Source: Impatiens glandulifera
Taxonomy: Eukaryota; Streptophyta; Magnoliopsida; Ericales; Balsaminaceae
Length of the DNA stretch: 64,000 bases
Assembly: GCF_907164915.1 (NCBI RefSeq)
Contig: NC_061865.1
Location: 54,518,587-54,582,586 of the forward strand
Direction: 5' to 3'
Under the pieces are notes generated by a model, which saw only the letters and a program-made list of their open reading frames with translations, did not search any database and was not told the origin of the DNA. Positions 21,780 through 32,611 of this stretch are shown here, in pieces. Positions within the stretch are counted from its first letter, which is position 1, and every line of letters begins with the position of its first letter. The translations under genes were made by a program, and so were the position numbers.

Positions 21780-22403
21780 TCTCTATATATAATGATGCTT
21801 AATTTTGAAAGTGTTCGGATTGCCGAGTCGAGAGCTGTGGTTATTTTGGATATATATGTGAGAGTAAATAGATACTTGGGTCGGATTCTAGGTTCACCCG
21901 CCCATAAACTTAAAACGGTTAAAAATAAAATTTAAAATGCTATAGATATGTTTCGAAATCGCAACATAACAAAACAAATACAACTCTTTAACCAACTAGG
22001 CCAATAACACATTATATTTTAAATTCAACACCAAATTTAATGTACGCGAGATATTTTTAATTAACTAATATATATATATATATATATATATAATGATGCT
22101 TAATTTTGAAAGTGTCCGGATTGTCGGGTCGAGAGCTGTGGTTAATTTGGATATATATGTGAGAGTAAATGAATATTTTGATCGGATTCTGGGTTGACCC
22201 GCCATAAACTTAAAACGGTTAAAAATAAAATTAAAAATGTCATAAGTATGTTTTGAACTCGCAACCTAAACAAAACAAGTACAACTCTTTAACCAACTAG
22301 ATTAATAACAATTTATATTTTAAATTCAACACCAAATTTGATTAACACGGGACGTTGTAACAATATATTTTTATTCGTGTGCATCGCACGGGGATCTTCC
22401 TAG
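21780..22403 (+). mobile_element. Non-autonomous Helitron with repeated 5' part
   Basis: The 5' end TCTCTATATATAATGATG is preceded by A (21779). The 3' end is CTAG (22400-22403), followed by T, with a short hairpin CGTGTGCATCGCACG (about 22376-22390) eleven bases before it. This fits Helitron insertion between A and T. The interior holds two head-to-tail copies of the same ~300-bp sequence (21790-22068 and 22092-22403, each with GAGAGCTGTGGTTA and AAACTTAAAACGGTTAAAAA) separated by a (TA)n tract. No Rep/helicase is encoded. Confidence 0.8.
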
Positions 22404-23919
22404 TTTATTAAAATGATTCTAAGATTTGAGAAAATAAACAAAGAGAGAATAATATCAATTTTGTGACTCCAATAAGGCTATCTCTAGTTTTTTATTAATT
22501 GATGTATCAATCTCGTGACTCGGGACTCGTAGTTTAGTTGTAGAGCACAATAACTCGTTTCCTCAGTTTTAGTTTAAATTAAAATTAAAATTAGATATGA
22601 ACCTGTTTTAACACATCTATCAAAATAAAATATAAATTATAACTATACATTTGACAGTTTTCATGTTTAAAGACTCTATCATCATATATAGACATTTTCT
22701 TGTTTACATTATTGTTTGTTATGTAGTAATAAACAGTAGATATATGATTATAATACTAATAGTAAATTTAGTTAGATGTTTGATTTATTATTTTGTATAA
22801 ACAGTATTTAAAAGTGATATAATTTATACTTTAAATTAGGTACATGTACCTAGTTATTAACATATATAAAAAATATATATTTACATATTTATTTTTAAAT
22901 TTTGATTATGTATTTTTTCTTTAAAAGTCATATTTTTATATTATGTATTTTTTCTTTAAAAGTCATATTTTTATATTTATCTTTCTATTTTGATTATTTT
23001 TTCTTTGAACATCCATATTTGATATGTTATTTTAATTTTGATAATTATATTTGTCTGAATCTATATAATTATATTATTATCTTATTAATTATCAGAACAG
23101 TATAAGTAGTTGGTTGTAAATTATTTTCTTTAACAACTAGTATATTCTTAAATAAGGTAAAAAAAAAGAAGTACTTATTATTAAAGTCATTATTTAATAC
23201 TGTGATAAGAAATTTAATTTTTAAATTAGATAAAAGAGTATAAGATTTCCCAATCAATATAAAAATAAAATAATTGGAAGTAAGAATCAAAGTTTTATTA
23301 TTTAACATGAACAAAGATCTCTTTTTGTTAACAACATTTTATAACATAACACAAAATGTGTGTACAAATTACAAGTAATAATAAAAAAAAACACATGAAT
23401 AGAGAAAAATAATAAAAAAAAATTAAAATTAAGTAAATATTAATTTAACAATTAAATTAAATTTATATAAATATAAAGGGCAGAATTGTCTTTTACATTT
23501 TATACAACATTTTTATACTACCCACCAAACACAAAATCATTAAATCTATACAATTTATAACTCTCTTATACTTTCAACCAAATACAAATAACATATATAA
23601 CTTATATCTCTTAATATTCCTTTACAACTTATACCACTTACAATTAATACTTATATAACTAATACAGTATAACAAACGCTACCATAAACTATAAGAAAAA
23701 TTCTCAATTATCATTTTGAAATGTCACATATTTGACACCCTTAATTGTCATGTTTCACCCTTTCAAAAAGAAACTTTAGAATAGGCAACATTAAGTTTCA
23801 CTAGATGTAAACACAAATAGAAAGTTATAAACTATGATAAATTTGAGTAAGCTTCCAAATTCAAATTTGTCCTTAAATACAATTTGCAATCTCATTGGAA
23901 TATAACTTAATTCCATTCC
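22404..23919. other. AT-rich intergenic stretch
   Basis: Includes a ~37-bp tandem duplication near 22904-22975 (TATTTTTTCTTTAAAAGTCA twice). Frames at 22902-23105 and 23069-23314 are F/I/Y/L/K-rich low-complexity products and not called. Confidence 0.5.
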
Positions 23920-24111
23920 TTATAGATTGCAACTGTCATTGTCCAGAGTAAAGCATAAGTTTAGTTTCATAGTCTTCCACTGATAATCATGAAAAACACT
24001 ATCACGGTTTCTAGCCATAAACGTTAATGCGAGAAACATCCAAGTTACGATTTCTTTTCTGGACACTTCAGAAGAAGAAGATACACTCGAAACTAAACCA
24101 TTCATCATCAT
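23920..24111 (-). CDS. Short ORF of unknown status
   Basis: A 63-codon frame starting MMMNGLVSSVSSSS with normal-looking composition and a hydrophobic stretch (TWMFLALTFM). It stands out from the low-complexity frames around it. I do not recognise it; it could be a small gene, an exon, or chance. It lies just outside the left inverted-duplication arm. Confidence 0.25.
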   Translation of the reverse strand: MMMNGLVSSVSSSSEVSRKEIVTWMFLALTFMARNRDSVFHDYQWKTMKLNLCFTLDNDSCNL

Positions 24112-24537
24112 GGTAAGTAAATTTGAAACAACATTTGATCAGTTAAGAATTTGAATGTCAAGGATCACAGCATTACACGGCTTCCAAATAATTCAGCATA
24201 TGTAGAGCAAAAAGGATAATTTTTCTTTGATCATGGCATAAGTCCAAAAATATGCAAAAAAATGTAGAACAGAAAATGCAAATCCTAGAGGGCCACAGGC
24301 AAATGCATGTAGTATTACTAATCTCTTTCATATGAATGAGAAATGCAATAATTCAAATACTTCAAGTACTTACATGTAGGCCTAATTGGTTTGTAGGTCA
24401 GGGAACTACCCTATAACTACTGTCAATGTTCATTTGTATAGGCAAGTCCATGTGATATATGCCCCACTGCATCTGAAAAATTGTTTGTCAATAATTGAAA
24501 CTGATCTTTGCAATCCATAACATTACCTCTCTACTTG

Positions 24538-24546
24538 CATATAAAC
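24538..24546 (+). promoter_or_regulatory. Probable TATA element of the MGFRL-type SAUR
   Basis: CATATAAAC lies about 100 bp before the start codon, where most minus-strand MGFRL copies have TATATAAAC. The first T is changed to C in this copy, so the box may be weaker. Confidence 0.45.
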
Positions 24547-24643
24547 ATCTTCAAACAACATTACCCAAGCATCAAAGCTCATTTCCTTCTTTTAAACACT
24601 AGCAGTCCTTTTCAAGAAAGAAAGCATTCTCTAAGTTCAGATC

Positions 24644-24916
24644 ATGGGCTTCCGCTTGCCAATCATTGCTCAGGCCAAGCAAGCAAATAGGCGGTCTCTC
24701 TCCATAGTGCCCAAAGGCCATGTTGCAGTCTATGTAGGAGAATCAGAAAGGAAACGCTATGTGGTCCCCGTTTCATATTTGAACCATCCTCTTTTTCAAG
24801 ATTTGCTAAGCAAGGCAGAAGAAGAATTTGGGTTTGATCATCCAATGGGTGGTCTAACCATCCCTTGTAGAGAGGAATACTTCATCCATATGACATGCAG
24901 CTTGAATTGCTCATGA
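24644..24916 (+). CDS. SAUR: SAUR family protein, MGFRL-type
   Basis: A 90-aa intronless SAUR that begins [20 protein letters not shown]. Core: [19 protein letters not shown] (22-40), [11 protein letters not shown] (41-51), [22 protein letters not shown] (54-75), and a short tail ending SLNCS. It has the usual length and core of the small auxin-induced 15A/X15-like SAURs. This copy has Tyr79 where all others have Asp (REEYF against REEDF). It is the upstream gene of a plus-strand pair; its MAIQ-type partner starts 1.44 kb downstream. I saw no TGTCTC/GAGACA in its near upstream DNA, unlike the partner. Expected role: PP2C.D inhibition and cell expansion. Confidence 0.92.
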   Translation: MGFRLPIIAQAKQANRRSLSIVPKGHVAVYVGESERKRYVVPVSYLNHPLFQDLLSKAEEEFGFDHPMGGLTIPCREEYFIHMTCSLNCS

Positions 24917-25785
24917 GAAGCTTAGGATATGAAAGAGACTTCTAACATCCCTTACACAGCTGCAGAGTCTTGATTTTCTTTCATATGAAATTTTCAAATG
25001 TAATCATATGACGGGAAATCAATACCAATACACTTGTATCATTCTTTTTTGCATGAAGTGAAATGACAGTTGTTAACTTTTATTTCCTTCTACTTGGTTG
25101 GTCATAAAGACTTTTTTGGATTCATTTGAACTTCTGAATTGTGTTTGCTTCCGTTAGAACGGGCAAGTATTAATCGTATCCCTTCTTTAATCCTAACAGA
25201 TAAACAATCTAACCAGGTGAAAACATTTGCAAAAAACCTAAGGAAGTCCAATTAACAAATTTGGAACCTCAATGAGAAAGTTTCATCTGCGACAAATGCT
25301 TTAACATGCATCACATGTATTTTGAGAAATCCACAATATGAGTTGGGTAATTAATTTTTATTTCTAAAGGGAAAAGTATAACAGATTCCTGAATTTAAAC
25401 GGCAAGAGACTAGAATAAAATGTAGTACTTGTAAATTTCACAAAATTGATTTCGATTTTGGATTCCGAAAATTTAATTAATCTTCACCTGCTGTAATCTT
25501 TTGATTACTATGATGAATGGAAGGCAACAAGGGTATGCCTAGATTTATGAAAGTTTACTGTTAGTTGCTTTTATGAGAATGTCCCACATTTACAGCATAT
25601 TTTTCTCCCATCACCGCATTAGAGGCTATCCACCATGTTAACTATAGGTTGGTACATAATTCTTTCTAATTTCTATTGATTAAGGGACACTGAAATCATA
25701 GACAAGATTTAGATGCCCCAAACATGTCTGGCCTCTGCAAGGTTGGCGAATCATCCAAATATTTTTATTAAGGCCATATGGGTTG
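24917..25785. other. Intergenic part of the SAUR unit
   Basis: The 3' flank of the MGFRL-type gene, then non-coding sequence repeated in every minus-strand unit. No further gene is seen before the TATA-like element at 25790. Confidence 0.6.
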
Positions 25786-25789
25786 CTTG

Positions 25790-25798
25790 TATATATAA
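25790..25798 (+). promoter_or_regulatory. TATA-like element before the 29-codon ORF
   Basis: TATATATAA stands 77 bp before the ATG at 25875 and is kept, as TATATATA in reverse complement, at the matching place in the minus-strand units (for example near 50738, 53916, 60106 and 63274). It suggests a separate short transcript. Confidence 0.4.
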
Positions 25799-25874
25799 GA
25801 ACTTAAACTTTCATTCCATTCCATTAAACTGGGCCATGGCTTAGAAGGACCGCCTGTTCACAACATTGAAAGAA

Positions 25875-25964
25875 ATGCTACCAGCAAAGAAGAAAATCAT
25901 CACATGCTATGTCTTTATCTATGCTTCAGTAAGTGTTGCATTTGCCCTCTCTGGCTCTAGCTAA
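25875..25964 (+). CDS. Possible 29-aa peptide ORF in the SAUR unit
   Basis: The frame starts MLPAKKKIITC and continues with a hydrophobic stretch (YVFIYASVSVAFAL) to SGSS and a stop, so it would be a short basic peptide with one membrane-like segment. The same frame is intact at 50573-50662, 53750-53839 and 63110-63199, extended at 59926-60030, and broken at three other units (ATG lost near 36390 and 56912, internal deletion near 33200). A good splice-donor match (CA/GTAAGT) lies inside it, so the region might instead be an exon. No family is recognised. Confidence 0.3.
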   Translation: MLPAKKKIITCYVFIYASVSVAFALSGSS

Positions 25965-26100
25965 ACAAATGACATATGATGTGTTTCCTTTAATAGTGGA
26001 GAGAAGAATTTGGAGCGAAGATACAAATAGCCAGCGCATCTCATCCACACATGATTATGATAAAGGCATTCATTTATGATAGAGACCCACTAGAAGAGAT

Positions 26101-26126
26101 GAGACACGGAATTAAATAAGGAGACA
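26101..26126 (+). promoter_or_regulatory. Paired auxin-response cores (GAGACA x2) upstream of MAIQ-type SAUR
   Basis: GAGACA at 26101-26106 and 26121-26126, 20 bp start to start, 230 bp before the ATG. Reverse complement is TGTCTC, the classical AuxRE bound by ARF proteins. The pair recurs at matching distance before every minus-strand MAIQ gene (positions checked: 33107-33132, 50425-50450, 53588-53613; also seen at the units at 35.6, 56.2, 59.3 and 62.4 kb). Confidence 0.65.
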
Positions 26127-26237
26127 ATGCCATGTGAGTACCTTGTGAATATCTTCTATTTCAATCTCTACCTTCCAATTAATTTCTGGTTGTTGTTCAT
26201 GTAGGGTTCTCTTCTTCTTTCTTCTTTCTCCAATCCT

Positions 26238-26246
26238 CTATATATA
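26238..26246 (+). promoter_or_regulatory. TATA box of the MAIQ-type SAUR
   Basis: CTATATATA lies about 115 bp before the start codon, leaving room for a 5' UTR of about 80 bp. It is kept in all MAIQ-type copies. Confidence 0.6.
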
Positions 26247-26355
26247 CATAGCTAAACATTTGTCAAATTATCAAACATTTTCCAATCCAAGAAATCTCAT
26301 AAATTAACATCTTTACCTTCAAGTTTCTCCGAGTATCCATCAAAAATAGCCACTC

Positions 26356-26631
26356 ATGGCAATCCAATTCCTCAAGCAGATCCTTCCCAAGGCACGAGCG
26401 GTCTCAAAAGCAGTCGGCGTCCCTAAAGGACATGTTGCAGTCTATGTTGGGGAGTGCCAGAAAAGGCGATTTGTGATTCCGATATCATATCTGCAAAATC
26501 CATCGTTCCAGAATCTCCTTACGAAAGCTGAAGAAGAATTTGGGTTCCATCACCAAATGGGAGGCCTCACTATTCCGTGCAGAGAAGAAGCCTTCATCAA
26601 TCTGCTACAACTTGACGTGAACAATGCTTAG
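26356..26631 (+). CDS. SAUR: SAUR family protein, MAIQ-type
   Basis: A 91-aa intronless SAUR that begins [20 protein letters not shown]. Core: [19 protein letters not shown] (22-40), [11 protein letters not shown] (41-51), [22 protein letters not shown] (54-75), [11 protein letters not shown], ending DVNNA. It differs consistently from the MGFRL-type in residues 1-21, ECQKRRF and the tail, so the two are distinct subtypes maintained side by side. The promoter has a TATA box and the paired AuxRE cores. The 3' flank (26632-26760) is conserved in all copies and includes CATTTTGTACATGC, which resembles part of the SAUR DST mRNA-instability element; that link is tentative. Confidence 0.92.
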   Translation: MAIQFLKQILPKARAVSKAVGVPKGHVAVYVGECQKRRFVIPISYLQNPSFQNLLTKAEEEFGFHHQMGGLTIPCREEAFINLLQLDVNNA

Positions 26632-27583
26632 TTAGAAAGAAGAGCATACATACAGAAATAGGCATTAGGAATTGGAGAAAACTCCATTCTGTTTGACCTT
26701 AGAACTAACTTCTCTTCCTACATTTTGTACATGCAATTTTTGCTCATTTGTAGCAAGTAGCTCCATTAAAGGAAATGAAACAGAAAGAAATTCATCAGTA
26801 TTTATGGGTGTCGTTTTATCACACTATTACTTAATCTCGTCATAGTACAGAGCAGTTAAGGTTTATTGACCAAAGAAAAACAGTTTCATAAGAGAGTTCA
26901 TCGTTCAAACTGCACCGTAATCATAATGACAAAAAGAAAGAATGCTTGCTAATCCATGTAGACCGGTATAATTTGAACAAAAGAAAGAGAACAACAATAT
27001 CAACAACTGAAACAAAGTATATTAGCAAAAGAAAAAAGTAAATAAAATAAAATTGCTTCCATCTGATTTGGTTATATTTAACATAGATTCATGCAGAAGA
27101 TTTAGGTGTTAAAAATGTAGTGTTTTTCCTCATTGTAGCTATAGCCAATTTTCAGATAATTGCAAGTAAGTTTAATCCAAATCAATCTAAACAAGCTTAA
27201 TAAGTAAAGGAAGAATAATCTACTTATAAAATTATCAACACGCTCGAGACAAGATCATCTCAATTTTTCTGATTCCTATACTAAGAAATACTTGTTAGTT
27301 GCTACTATGGTTCTAAATTTTAGGAACAGAACAATAATTTACTGCTATGAATCAAACTCAATCAATAATTTCAGATTTTTCATTTCAGAAAATTTCAGCA
27401 ATATGCATAATCATCAAATTAACATCGTTACACTGAAATTGTTTCACAGCTGCTAAAACAGAAATTACAGAAGAATGATGAACCAGTACCTAGTTATGAA
27501 TCAACGTGGAGATCCCTTAGATTGATCGATTAAAACAAATATTCAGCAGGCGTTGGTCTTCTGCTGGAAACCGCGACTTAGAA
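26632..27583. other. 3' flank and AT-rich spacer
   Basis: First ~180 bp are the conserved MAIQ-type 3' region; 26790-27090 matches the far flank of the tandem units; 27090-27540 matches 49310-49760 in reverse complement. No gene seen. Confidence 0.5.
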
Positions 27584-27895
27584 ATGTGGCGTTCTACCTC
27601 GGCATACTCTGTGCTGGAGCAACAACAATCGTCGAACACTCCGAAATTACAGAAGATTGATGTAAATAAAACGAGTGAAGAGATCATCAATTTCGTTTAC
27701 TGCAAATCTTCCTCAAAATTCCCCGATCCATTCGCAATCATTCACGAACGGAAGAACTCCCCTCCTCTGGTCGTTCTTCAGTTTCTTTTTTTTTTGCTAT
27801 CTTTTGTTTCTTATTCTTCGCCCCTTCATCTTTATTTTCTTTTAAATTTCGCTCATCTCTTATTTAGTTCAATTATAAAATTTTATTATGAATAA
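27584..27895 (+). CDS. Unrecognised ORF, possibly a first exon
   Basis: A 103-codon frame. The first 66 codons (MWRSTSAYSVLEQQ... to FAIIHERKNSPPLVVLQ) have ordinary protein composition; the rest is F/L/S-rich and may be intron or UTR read-through. The inverted counterpart at 49060-49304 keeps most of these codons but has a stop at codon 2 (TGA for TGG) and one extra C. I do not recognise the family. It could be the 5' exon of a gene captured in the duplication; no clear splice donor was identified. Confidence 0.3.
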   Translation: MWRSTSAYSVLEQQQSSNTPKLQKIDVNKTSEEIINFVYCKSSSKFPDPFAIIHERKNSPPLVVLQFLFFLLSFVSYSSPLHLYFLLNFAHLLFSSIIKFYYE

Positions 27896-28189
27896 TATAT
27901 AAAAATTAGATTTTAAAATAAAAATAAATGAGTGAATATTAAAATTAATATGCATAAAATTATTTTTTAAATGTACAACATCCAATATATATTAATTGAA
28001 AATTAAGCTCCAATTCATTAAAAACGTATTTGTATATTGATTGAGAAATTAAAAAATGGTTTACAAAATTATCTTTATCTCATCAAACTAAATCTTAAAT
28101 ATTAAATGTAACTAAAATAAAAAAAAAATAAAAAACACATCAAAATATTACTTATTGGTTTCTCCAATATATTTAGCCCTAATCTTTTT

Positions 28190-28212
28190 ATATATATATA
28201 TATATATATATT
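28190..28212. repeat. (TA)n microsatellite, short allele
   Basis: About eleven TA units. The matching position in the right arm has expanded to (TA)25 and (TA)82 around an insertion (47331-48060). Confidence 0.9.
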
Positions 28213-28429
28213 ATTTCCTCATTATATTTGTATAATTGATATACATTTAATTTTTTTAAATTGGTTTGAAAGAAAACCCTTGCATAGATGATTATGTTAA
28301 GTTGTCAAGTTCTAACCATTATTTTCTGAAGTGTGAATTGGGTTGATTATTAAGTCTTTTAAATGTTTGTTGTCTCATTTTTTTATTATTTATCATCGTT
28401 CAATTGAAAAAAAAGAACATGAGTTTTGA

Positions 28430-29835
28430 TCAAGGCAAAAATTTGCCTTAATTTATGCGAAATAAAAACACAAAATAAAAAGAATTCGAATACAAAGAAG
28501 AAAGCAAAGACTAAAACGCCTTAAAAGAAGTTGTTATTTGTGACTTCACTAACAGAAATTTTCTGATGGGTGCCAGGAATAATTCTAAAAATTAATTCTT
28601 TTATCATTACTAATCGTAAAATTGAGAATGGGTGGAGTTTTTCCATGTTTTAGTTATACAGCCCCATAAAATTTCTTCTAGAGAGGTAATCATTCATCAT
28701 CTCGAAGTCCGTACTTGGCAATGATTGTTTTCTTCAAGAGGTTTGCGTTGTCGTTGAGAAATCTTCACCACAATTTACAAAGGAGCAAATTGTTGAGAAG
28801 TCCTTGATTCCAAGTATGTCGTCAACAACGTCAAGCTTCGTTATGTCTCATCTCACCAAGTGACTGATTTTAGAACAGTTGAAACTACCTCAAAGGAAAT
28901 TTCTAATGATTGTGATCATTCTATTGACCACCGATGTATAGATAGGGAAAAGTTACATGGTGAATGTTGAGATTGTGACGATGAAGTTCTTATTGAGAAC
29001 CAACATGCCGCCATTAAAGAGAAGTTTGATTTCAAAAGAGCCAATTTGATTCCCATTTTCTCCATGATAGGATTCTAAATCTCCTTACAATTGAATTTGG
29101 CATCAAGAGGGAAGCCGAGGTACTTTGATGAGAGTGAATTAATTCTAAACCCTAGAATGTCGGTTAATAATTGTATGTTAGGAACGTTTCCGATGAAAAA
29201 AAGTTCAGACTTTTCTCTATTAATCTTCAACCCTGATTAAAGAGGGGGTGATAAATGATCCCCTTGTCTAAACCACCTCGAGCTTTTGAAAAATCCAGAC
29301 ATAGTGCAATTGATAAGAATTGAGAACTTATATTTAGTAACACAAGTTTTGATTCACCTCCTCCATTTCATTCCAAAACTCATCTTCTAAAAGAGAGAAA
29401 AGAGAAAATCTCAACTGATGTGATCAAAAACTTTTTCGATATCCAGTTTATAAAGACATCCTCATTTGCAATCAGGGTCGGCCCTGAAGATTGGGGGCTC
29501 AATACAAATTTAAATTTTGTGTCCCCTTAAATTGTAAATAATTTTTTTTTTAAATTATAATAATAAAAAATGATATATAAATGATTAATATATTATTAGA
29601 TAAAAAAGTTATATATATATTGTATAATATATATTTAATATGAAAAGAGGAAAAAAAATAAGATTAATAATATAATATATAATTAATAATACTATTATAT
29701 ATTAAAAAATTGGGCCATATGAAGGTGAAGGCCTATGCAACTACATAGGTTGCCTTACCATAAGACCGACCCTATTTGTAATGAAAGAGGCGTCGTGATC
29801 TGTCTATCTTGTACGAACGTCATTTAGTTAAAAAA
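28430..29835 (-). pseudogene. LINE reverse-transcriptase fragment (left arm)
   Basis: In reverse complement this parallels 45745-47100, including the stretch read as ...ANECIDSI there, the WFRQGD-like region (near 29260-29280) and the downstream region. It lacks the part with the FVDD motif: the sequence jumps from the RQGD region (about 29255) straight to the segment after the active site. Multiple stops. Interrupted by the hAT MITE at 29473-29774. Part of the inverted duplication. Confidence 0.75.
29473..29774. mobile_element. hAT-type MITE
   Basis: 302 bp, starts CAGGGTCGGCCCT and ends GACCGACCCTA, with 8-bp flanks TTTGCAAT (29465-29472) and TTTGTAAT (29775-29782) that differ by one base. 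The paralogous LINE in the right arm reads straight through this site (near 45790), an empty site that supports insertion. Interior AT-rich, non-coding. Confidence 0.85.
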
Positions 29836-29919
29836 TTGAGAAATTTGACGAAATGATGGGTGTTTTTTGAGAAATGACCAATGTCTCATAAACATTGCAA
29901 ACATAATGACCCAACATGC

Positions 29920-31090
29920 CTGTCACGTAATGACCCAACATGCCTGGAGACAAATGATCTCTGGAAAGCTGTTGAGGAGGAGTATGTAGTGCCAGAATTA
30001 CAAGCTAACCCAACACTGGCATAGATAAAGAATCACAAGGAAAAGAAGACAATGAAATCGAAGGCACGGGCTATTCTGTTTGCTGATGTATCATCTGAGA
30101 TTTTCATTAGGATAATGATCATAAAGTCAACATTTAAGGTCTGAATTTTTTTTCAAAGAAGAGTATGAAGGAAATAAAAAGATTAAGGGGATGCATATCC
30201 TCAATTTAATTAGGGATTCGAGATGGTGAAGATTAAAGATTCAGAAACCATCAAGAAGTACTCTAACAGATTACTCACATTTGTCAACAAGATAAGATTG
30301 CTTGGCACTAAATTTCACGATTCTAGATTGATTCAAAATGTGCTGATAACTGTTTTTGAAAGGTTTGAGACTATTATTTCATCATTAGAGAACACTAAAA
30401 CCTGTCAAAAGTCAGTTTTGCAGAAATCTTGAGTGACTTCTAGAAACAAGAACATAGAAGATTGATGATGAATGAAGAGTTTATAGAAGGAGCATTGCCA
30501 TCAAAAGTACAATCAAGCCAAAGTGAAAAATGGAAAAAGAACTGGAAAAACAAGAAAGAAAGTGCATGTTCAAATTCTCCAAGCACACAAGTAGAGGTTC
30601 TAAACCAGATTTTCCTCCTTGTAAATGCCGTGAGAAGAAAGGTCATGCACCTTTTAGATGCTAGAGAAGGTCATATGTGCAGTATGAGAAGTGTCATATA
30701 ATGGTGCATCACCAGAAGATTCGCAAAAATAATCTGCAGTAGAAGGATGTGACTAAACTGAACCTTCAGCAAAGAAATGTGGCTCAAATTGCATATCAGG
30801 AGAAGCAACTCTTTGTGGCAACTTTTTTTGCAGCAAATAGCTCAAGTAATAACTGGCTTGTGGACAGTGGTTGCACCAACTACATGACATTATTGAGGTC
30901 TCTTCAAAGAACTAAACACATCATTCAACTCCAAAGTCAAAATTGGCAATGGAGAGTACATTACAGTTAAGGGAAAGGGACTATGGCGGTAGACAATTTC
31001 TCAAATATTAAGTTGAATAAAGATGTATTATTTGTGTCCAACATCAATCAAAATTGTACCATTTTAATCTACATGTTATGCAATTAGTAA
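29920..31090 (+). pseudogene. Copia gag-protease relic
   Basis: Broken frames give a Ty1/copia Gag (UBN2-like) region: KNHKEKKTMKSKARAILFA (about 30030-30085), SETIKKYSNRLLTFVNKIRL (30241-30300) and ISSLENTK. A zinc-knuckle region follows (30600-30730: CKCREKKGHAPFRC, with a stop after it), then a protease WLVDSGCTNYM (30850-30890) and a GAG-preintegrase start (KDVLFVSNINQN, about 31020). No LTRs seen. This differs in sequence from the copia element at 16880 and is probably a second family. Confidence 0.82.
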
Positions 31091-32340
31091 ATGATTGAAG
31101 TGTAGATTTCACTTCATATACTCAGTCCCTTCTTCTTATGCCCTATTATGATGTCTGCAATTTATTATCATCCCAAATTTGAATCTCACAAAATGGAAAA
31201 TTGATCATTATACTTGTAGTATTAGAAAGGATCACAACTACATGCACTTAGACTAGCAGGCTAAGATTGGCAAGTGAACAATACACCACTGAATGATGAG
31301 TAAAAACAAAGAAGTTTCACTCCACCTTTGAGAAATTAGTCCTTATCTGGGCCATTAATGCAGTCAATATCGCGAGATTTGATAACTTCATCATTGTGTT
31401 ACTATTCCAAAATAAATTCAGCACCCTTCAACGGTCCAATTGAGCATTTGGGCTATATGTGGTGAGATTTCTATTTTCAATTTTTAAATTCTGTTTTGAT
31501 TCAATTTTTTGTTATTTCTCAAATTGAATTCTATTATGTTCCAAATAGTTGTTGTAACAATGATAACTGAATATTCTGAGTAAATCAGTTATTATATAAT
31601 GAGAAATGATTTGGAGAGAGAATTTGGTAAGAGAATAAGAGAGGGAATGACGTGGCGCTATGTGGCGCAATATGATTTGTTGAAAAAATAAATAATTTCT
31701 ATCTCTTCTCTCTTTCCTCCCACTTTTCCCTTTTTTTGTCAAGTAATTCACTCTCCCATACACTCCCTCAAATTCCTTCTCTCTATCCCTCCTCTTATAT
31801 AATGTATTGTTGATTCCACTTTCCCAATAAGCATGAATTAATGAATATATGAAATTGCTTGTTAACTGTTAGGTATATACCAACATTATTTCTTTTCTCC
31901 CCAAAATCTTGAAATTTTCTTTACATACCTCTTTCGATGCAATTTAATCAAAGATTTCCACTCGATCCTAGAGGGTAAGAACTCAAACACTAGTTATAGA
32001 TTAAGTCGCTTGAACAAAATCCTTCCTGAACCGGGATACATTAGAGGCATATGCTCTTACCCAAGTCTCATTTTCTTCTCCTACTGTTAGCTGCTGATCA
32101 ACAAACAGGATACCTCTTCCTTGTAGGAGTCGGAGAAAAGTAAGATTTACCTCAGAATATGGAGTATGATCGGTAGTGTCGCCGGCTCCGGTAAAAAATA
32201 CAGAAAAACTGGCTGGTCCTCATAAGGGTAAGGTGACAAACTGAGATTTGGATTAGGATAAGCATTGGTTCTTTCTTTTTGTCTTTATGGTACAAGAACA
32301 GTTCTGCAATGTTTTCTGTAGAATAAAGACAGGGAATTCT
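31091..32340. other. Intergenic stretch with a possible MITE
   Basis: Mostly unique sequence without a gene. About 31590-31805 is bounded by weak inverted repeats (TTATATAATGAG... against CTCTTATATAATG) with a purine-rich left and pyrimidine-rich right part, which may be a MITE; no clear target duplication. Confidence 0.35.
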
Positions 32341-32611
32341 CTTATGACTTATGATATCATTTGTATTTGGCCAATAAACATTTTATTGCTCTATACTATG
32401 ACGAGATTAAGTAATAGTGTGATAAAACGAAACCCATAAATACTAATGAATTTCTTTCTGTTTCATTTCCTTTAATGGAGCTGCTTGCTACAAATGAGCA
32501 TAAATTGCATGTACAAAATGTAGGAAGAGAAGTTAGTTCTAAGGTTAAACAAAATGGAGTTTTCTCCAATTCCTAACACCTAATTCTGTATGTTATTGTT
32601 CTTCTTTCTAA

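Larger units (their letters stand above)
24330..29835 (+). repeat. Large inverted duplication, left arm
   Basis: In reverse complement this matches about 45740-52200. Shared order: MGFRL-type SAUR, 29-codon ORF segment, MAIQ-type SAUR, unknown ORF (27584), AT-rich part, (TA)n tract, LINE fragment. This arm has a hAT MITE (29473-29774) not present in the other. The other arm has an organelle-like insert and a Helitron-like insert not present here, and lacks about 300 bp equivalent to 26790-27090. Confidence 0.85.

Noticed and set aside
24663..24845. 60-codon frames antisense to MGFRL-type SAUR genes (24663 minus, 54830 plus, 61063 plus)
   Set aside because: Antisense shadows of the SAUR coding sequence.
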